Assembly (NCBI RefSeq): GCF_030704535.1
Contig: NC_081810.1
Coordinates: 1,116,501 to 1,180,500, forward strand
Source of the DNA: Vitis vinifera
Lineage: Eukaryota > Streptophyta > Magnoliopsida > Vitales > Vitaceae
DNA: 64,000 nt
Direction: 5' to 3'
Position 1 is the first letter of the stretch, and each line of letters starts with the position of its first letter. A model generated the notes under the pieces. The model was given only the letters and a program-made list of their open reading frames with translations. It ran no database searches and was not told the origin of the DNA. This document shows, one piece after another, positions 61,679 through 64,000 of this stretch. The position numbers were made by a program, and so were the translations under genes.

Positions 61679-61864
61679 GGCTGCCACCGTGGAGCCAGAC
61701 ACTTTTGTTAGGTGGGGCATCAAGAGAATTATTAATATATTATAGTTAAGGTAATTAATAATATTTATTATTATTATTAAAATTAAATAATTTTAAATAT
61801 TAATTATTAAAATGTATGAAATTAAACCATCATAATACTAAAAATATTTTTTAAAAAAAGTTAG

Positions 61865-61901
<37 letters not shown>

Positions 61902-62080
61902 AGAACATTTAAAAGGAAATTTCAAAAGAAACAAAAACTAGAAAAAAAATCATTAGAAATTCTGAATAATTTTAATTATTTTGTAGCAAAAACCCTTAAA
62001 AGTTATTTTTTAAAAATTTAAGTACTTATATTATAAATTTTGATATCTTCGTGGAAAATATGTGCGTCTTTAAATATGAT
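61679..62080. mobile_element. D8 left part of the inverted-repeat element
   Basis: Begins GCTGCCACCGTGGAGCCA, like the D5 element's left end, and aligns with it through a (TA)n tract at 61867-61899 to about 62080. There it stops and an inverted piece of D7-D8 intergenic DNA follows, so the right part is missing. Confidence 0.6.
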
Positions 62081-62136
62081 AATAGGACAAGGACAATTGA
62101 CAAAGATTAAACTTATGATGATAATTAATCATTTAT
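62081..62136 (-). repeat. 56-bp inverted copy of 60117-60172
   Basis: AATAGGACAAGGACAATTGA... is the reverse complement of 60117-60172 with two mismatches in 56. It sits exactly where the right part of the inverted-repeat element would be, abutting the D8 promoter. Confidence 0.9.
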
Positions 62137-62139
62137 GTC

Positions 62140-62415
62140 CAACTAGTCCATGGTCTTTCCAAGTTTTCCTTCTTTCCATTCAAAAACGGCATGCTATTAC
62201 TAGTCGATAGGACATACAAATTACCCAAAACCACCAAGTGCTCAAGGCAACTGGAGGGGCATTTTGGTCATTCTCGTTAGAAATTTTCCCCATTGTGATG
62301 TGTCTTTGACTGGTTGGCATCTAGGACTTGGTCTTTGCGCAGTTGGTAACTATGACGGCTTGGAAATTGGAAAATATTATTGTACCGAAAATGAAACATT
62401 CAATGTGTATATATA
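62140..62415 (+). promoter_or_regulatory. D8 proximal promoter and TATA box
   Basis: Block with AACTGGAGGGGCATTTTGG ends near 62273. Two diverged 'gttggcatctaggacttgg' and 'gttggtaactatgacgg' words lie at about 62314 and 62343. TATA box GTATATATAG at 62407-62416. The proximal GGCCCAAC site of other genes reads GTCCAACTAG here. Confidence 0.55.
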
Positions 62416-62416
62416 G

Positions 62417-62497
62417 CCTAGGTTTTGTGAGCAAATGTATATGACTCAAGTTTTGTGAGCAAAGGTATATCATAACTCAGGTTTTGTGAGCAAAGGG
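62417..62497 (+). repeat. D8 leader repeat, three copies of 28-31 bp
   Basis: Units start at 62417, 62445 and 62476, with the same periods as in D7. The first junction creates a possible seven-codon upstream ORF (62435-62458, MYMTQVL). Confidence 0.9.
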
Positions 62498-62511
62498 TGT
62501 GCACTGTAGCC

Positions 62512-63093
62512 ATGGCTAAAGCTCTCCTCATTTCACCTTCCTACTTCATCTTCTTCATCTTCTTCGTTTTCTCTTATGCCACAATCCCAGTTTTCGGAGA
62601 AGAATATAGCTATGTCAAAACTGTTGATTTTGAGAAAATGAATCTACCGAAGGAAAAGGTAACACACTTTCAACTTTATTGGCAAGATGTTGTTAGTGGG
62701 TCCAATGCAACCTCTGTCACAGTGATTCAACCAGTGAATAACTCGTTACCATTTTTTGGTATGGTAAATATAATTGATAACTCATTAACCGTTGGGCCAA
62801 ATTTGAGCTCAAAAACAGTTGGAAAGGCCCAAGGGCTTTATGCATCTACGGGACAAAAAGAATCTTCATTATTGATGGTTATGAATTTTGCATTTACTGA
62901 TGGCAAATACAATGGTAGCACATTCACCGTGGTAGGACGAAATAATGTAAATGCTGAGGTGAGGGAAATGCCGATAATCGGTGGCAGTGGGCTTTTCCGA
63001 TTTGCTAGAGGTTATGCTTTAGCATCAACTTACTCATCCAACGACAAAGGAGATGCCACTATTGAATACAATTGTTATGTCATACATTATTGA
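62512..63093 (+). CDS. Dirigent protein D8 (DIR-b/d type)
   Basis: 193 residues, single exon, sister to D7. Signal peptide 1-29 (MAKALLISPSYFIFFIFFVF...). The segment after EEYSYVK is unusual, TVDFEKMNLPKEK, where others read [12 protein letters not shown]. Gln58-Asp59 in [65 protein letters not shown] and EYNCYVIHY with a lone Cys188. Sequons at Asn65, Asn77, Asn97 and Asn134. The start at 62512 is in the common GTAGCCATGGCTAAAGC context. Candidate poly(A) signal AATAAA at 63264. Last array member within the window; the array may continue beyond it. Confidence 0.95.
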   Translation: MAKALLISPSYFIFFIFFVFSYATIPVFGEEYSYVKTVDFEKMNLPKEKVTHFQLYWQDVVSGSNATSVTVIQPVNNSLPFFGMVNIIDNSLTVGPNLSSKTVGKAQGLYASTGQKESSLLMVMNFAFTDGKYNGSTFTVVGRNNVNAEVREMPIIGGSGLFRFARGYALASTYSSNDKGDATIEYNCYVIHY

Positions 63094-63099
63094 TGTTTT

Positions 63100-64000
63100 T
63101 TCTTTTTCTTTTTTTAATTTTTTGTGTGGAGTTTTGATTCACAATAGTGATATACTTAAATAATTGTGTGTTCCCACCATAGGTAAGTGGGATTCTCTAG
63201 TTTTGTTTAATTTGAATAAATTAGGTGGCTTTTACTTCACCTAATTGAATGTAAGCATACTTTAATAAAATAAAATAAAATGATTATTTATGTGGATTAA
63301 TTACTTTCTTGAAATTTGTTAAACCATACTTTACTCTATTATAAAAAAGTTGGAGATAAGTAAATTTAAAAGCTTATATCAACAAAGTTGAAGTGGCATC
63401 ACTTTTCTATTCAACTTATCTAGGCTTTGTTTGATAAAAATGACATAATTCTTTGATTTCACATGACCCAAATTATCTTAACCAAACTAAAATATATTCA
63501 ACTTTCACTAATTTTTAGTCATATATAATGATAATGAAGTTAGAAAAAGCTCAAAAATTTGTGGAGCATTCCCATTTACAAAAATGTTTTTAAGAAATGT
63601 TTTGATGAAAATTATAAATTTTATTTACCTTGATATACAAGCTAACTTTTTCCTTTGTTTGACCTAAGATATCATTTAATTGAACATATTTCAAAAGAAG
63701 TTCATTTATTGCACCTCATTGTTTACATATAACTCCACATGATGACTAGCTGCCTCCACCTCCATTGGCCATTCGGTATATATTATAATATTACCACAAA
63801 TTTTAATATTATGATGATACATGCATAAACTTAAATTCTAACATTTATTTATTTATTTATTCTTTGTTAGTTTATTTTTATAGTTGGAGATATGAGTTTC
63901 AGACTAGTTCGATTAGCATGCACGTCTTAGCTCGGTATAGTCATCATCTTGATTGACTTACAACATATCAGGTAGTAAAAGTGTGATTCATTTCTTATAC
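63100..64000. other. D8 3' flank
   Basis: Matches the other 3' flanks from 63349 to about 63700, then diverges. No gene seen up to the window end. Confidence 0.6.

Overview
The window is AT-rich plant nuclear DNA. Gene content, the retroelement types and a familiar look to several repeats suggest a woody eudicot, most likely grapevine (Vitis); that species call is recollection, not something computed here. There are two kinds of host gene: one single-exon gene for a DUF716/TMEM45-like membrane protein on the minus strand (8493-9413), and a head-to-tail array of eight single-exon dirigent-protein genes on the plus strand (19549-63093, called D1 to D8 here).

Layout. 1-2560 is a decayed Copia pol remnant; 4056 to about 5080 is a worn LTR; 5.1-8.4 kb is AT-rich with no gene; 8.5-9.7 kb holds the DUF716 gene and its promoter; 9.7-15.8 kb is AT-rich; 15846-17366 is a tandem repeat of about 592 bp. 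From 18 kb on, duplicated blocks each carry a distal GGCCCA-rich segment, a conserved segment about 100 bp upstream of the TATA box, a short leader, the dirigent reading frame and a conserved 3' segment with AATAAA. D1-D2, D3-D4 and D5-D8 form three sequence subgroups in map order, as expected if the array grew by unequal crossing over.

The D5-D8 part has been inflated by insertions, several of which can be defined exactly because the other array units supply the empty site. They are a 2.18 kb hAT-type element with an 8-bp target duplication (34162-36341), a small LTR element with almost identical LTRs (36863-38032), a 3.0 kb solo LTR (38982-42009) lying inside an older inverted-repeat element, a minus-strand SIRE-like Copia element (45637-49594), a solo LTR of the same family (50371-51570), and a solo LTR of another family (51883-53436) that split a minisatellite. 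A long imperfect foldback (54240-55580) and CT-microsatellite-bearing minisatellites (55754-56480, 60607-61140) fill the rest.

Functionally the dirigent genes encode secreted proteins of about 190 residues of the DIR-b/d kind, which act in the apoplast in stereoselective phenolic coupling or related chemistry. Coding regions look intact in all eight. The most notable variation is regulatory: the leader between TATA box and start codon carries one, two or three copies of a unit of about 29 bp depending on the gene, and D3 lacks a proximal promoter segment kept by the others. In the proteins, D6-D8 share a His-to-Gln change beside the conserved Asp and a single new Cys near the C-terminus.
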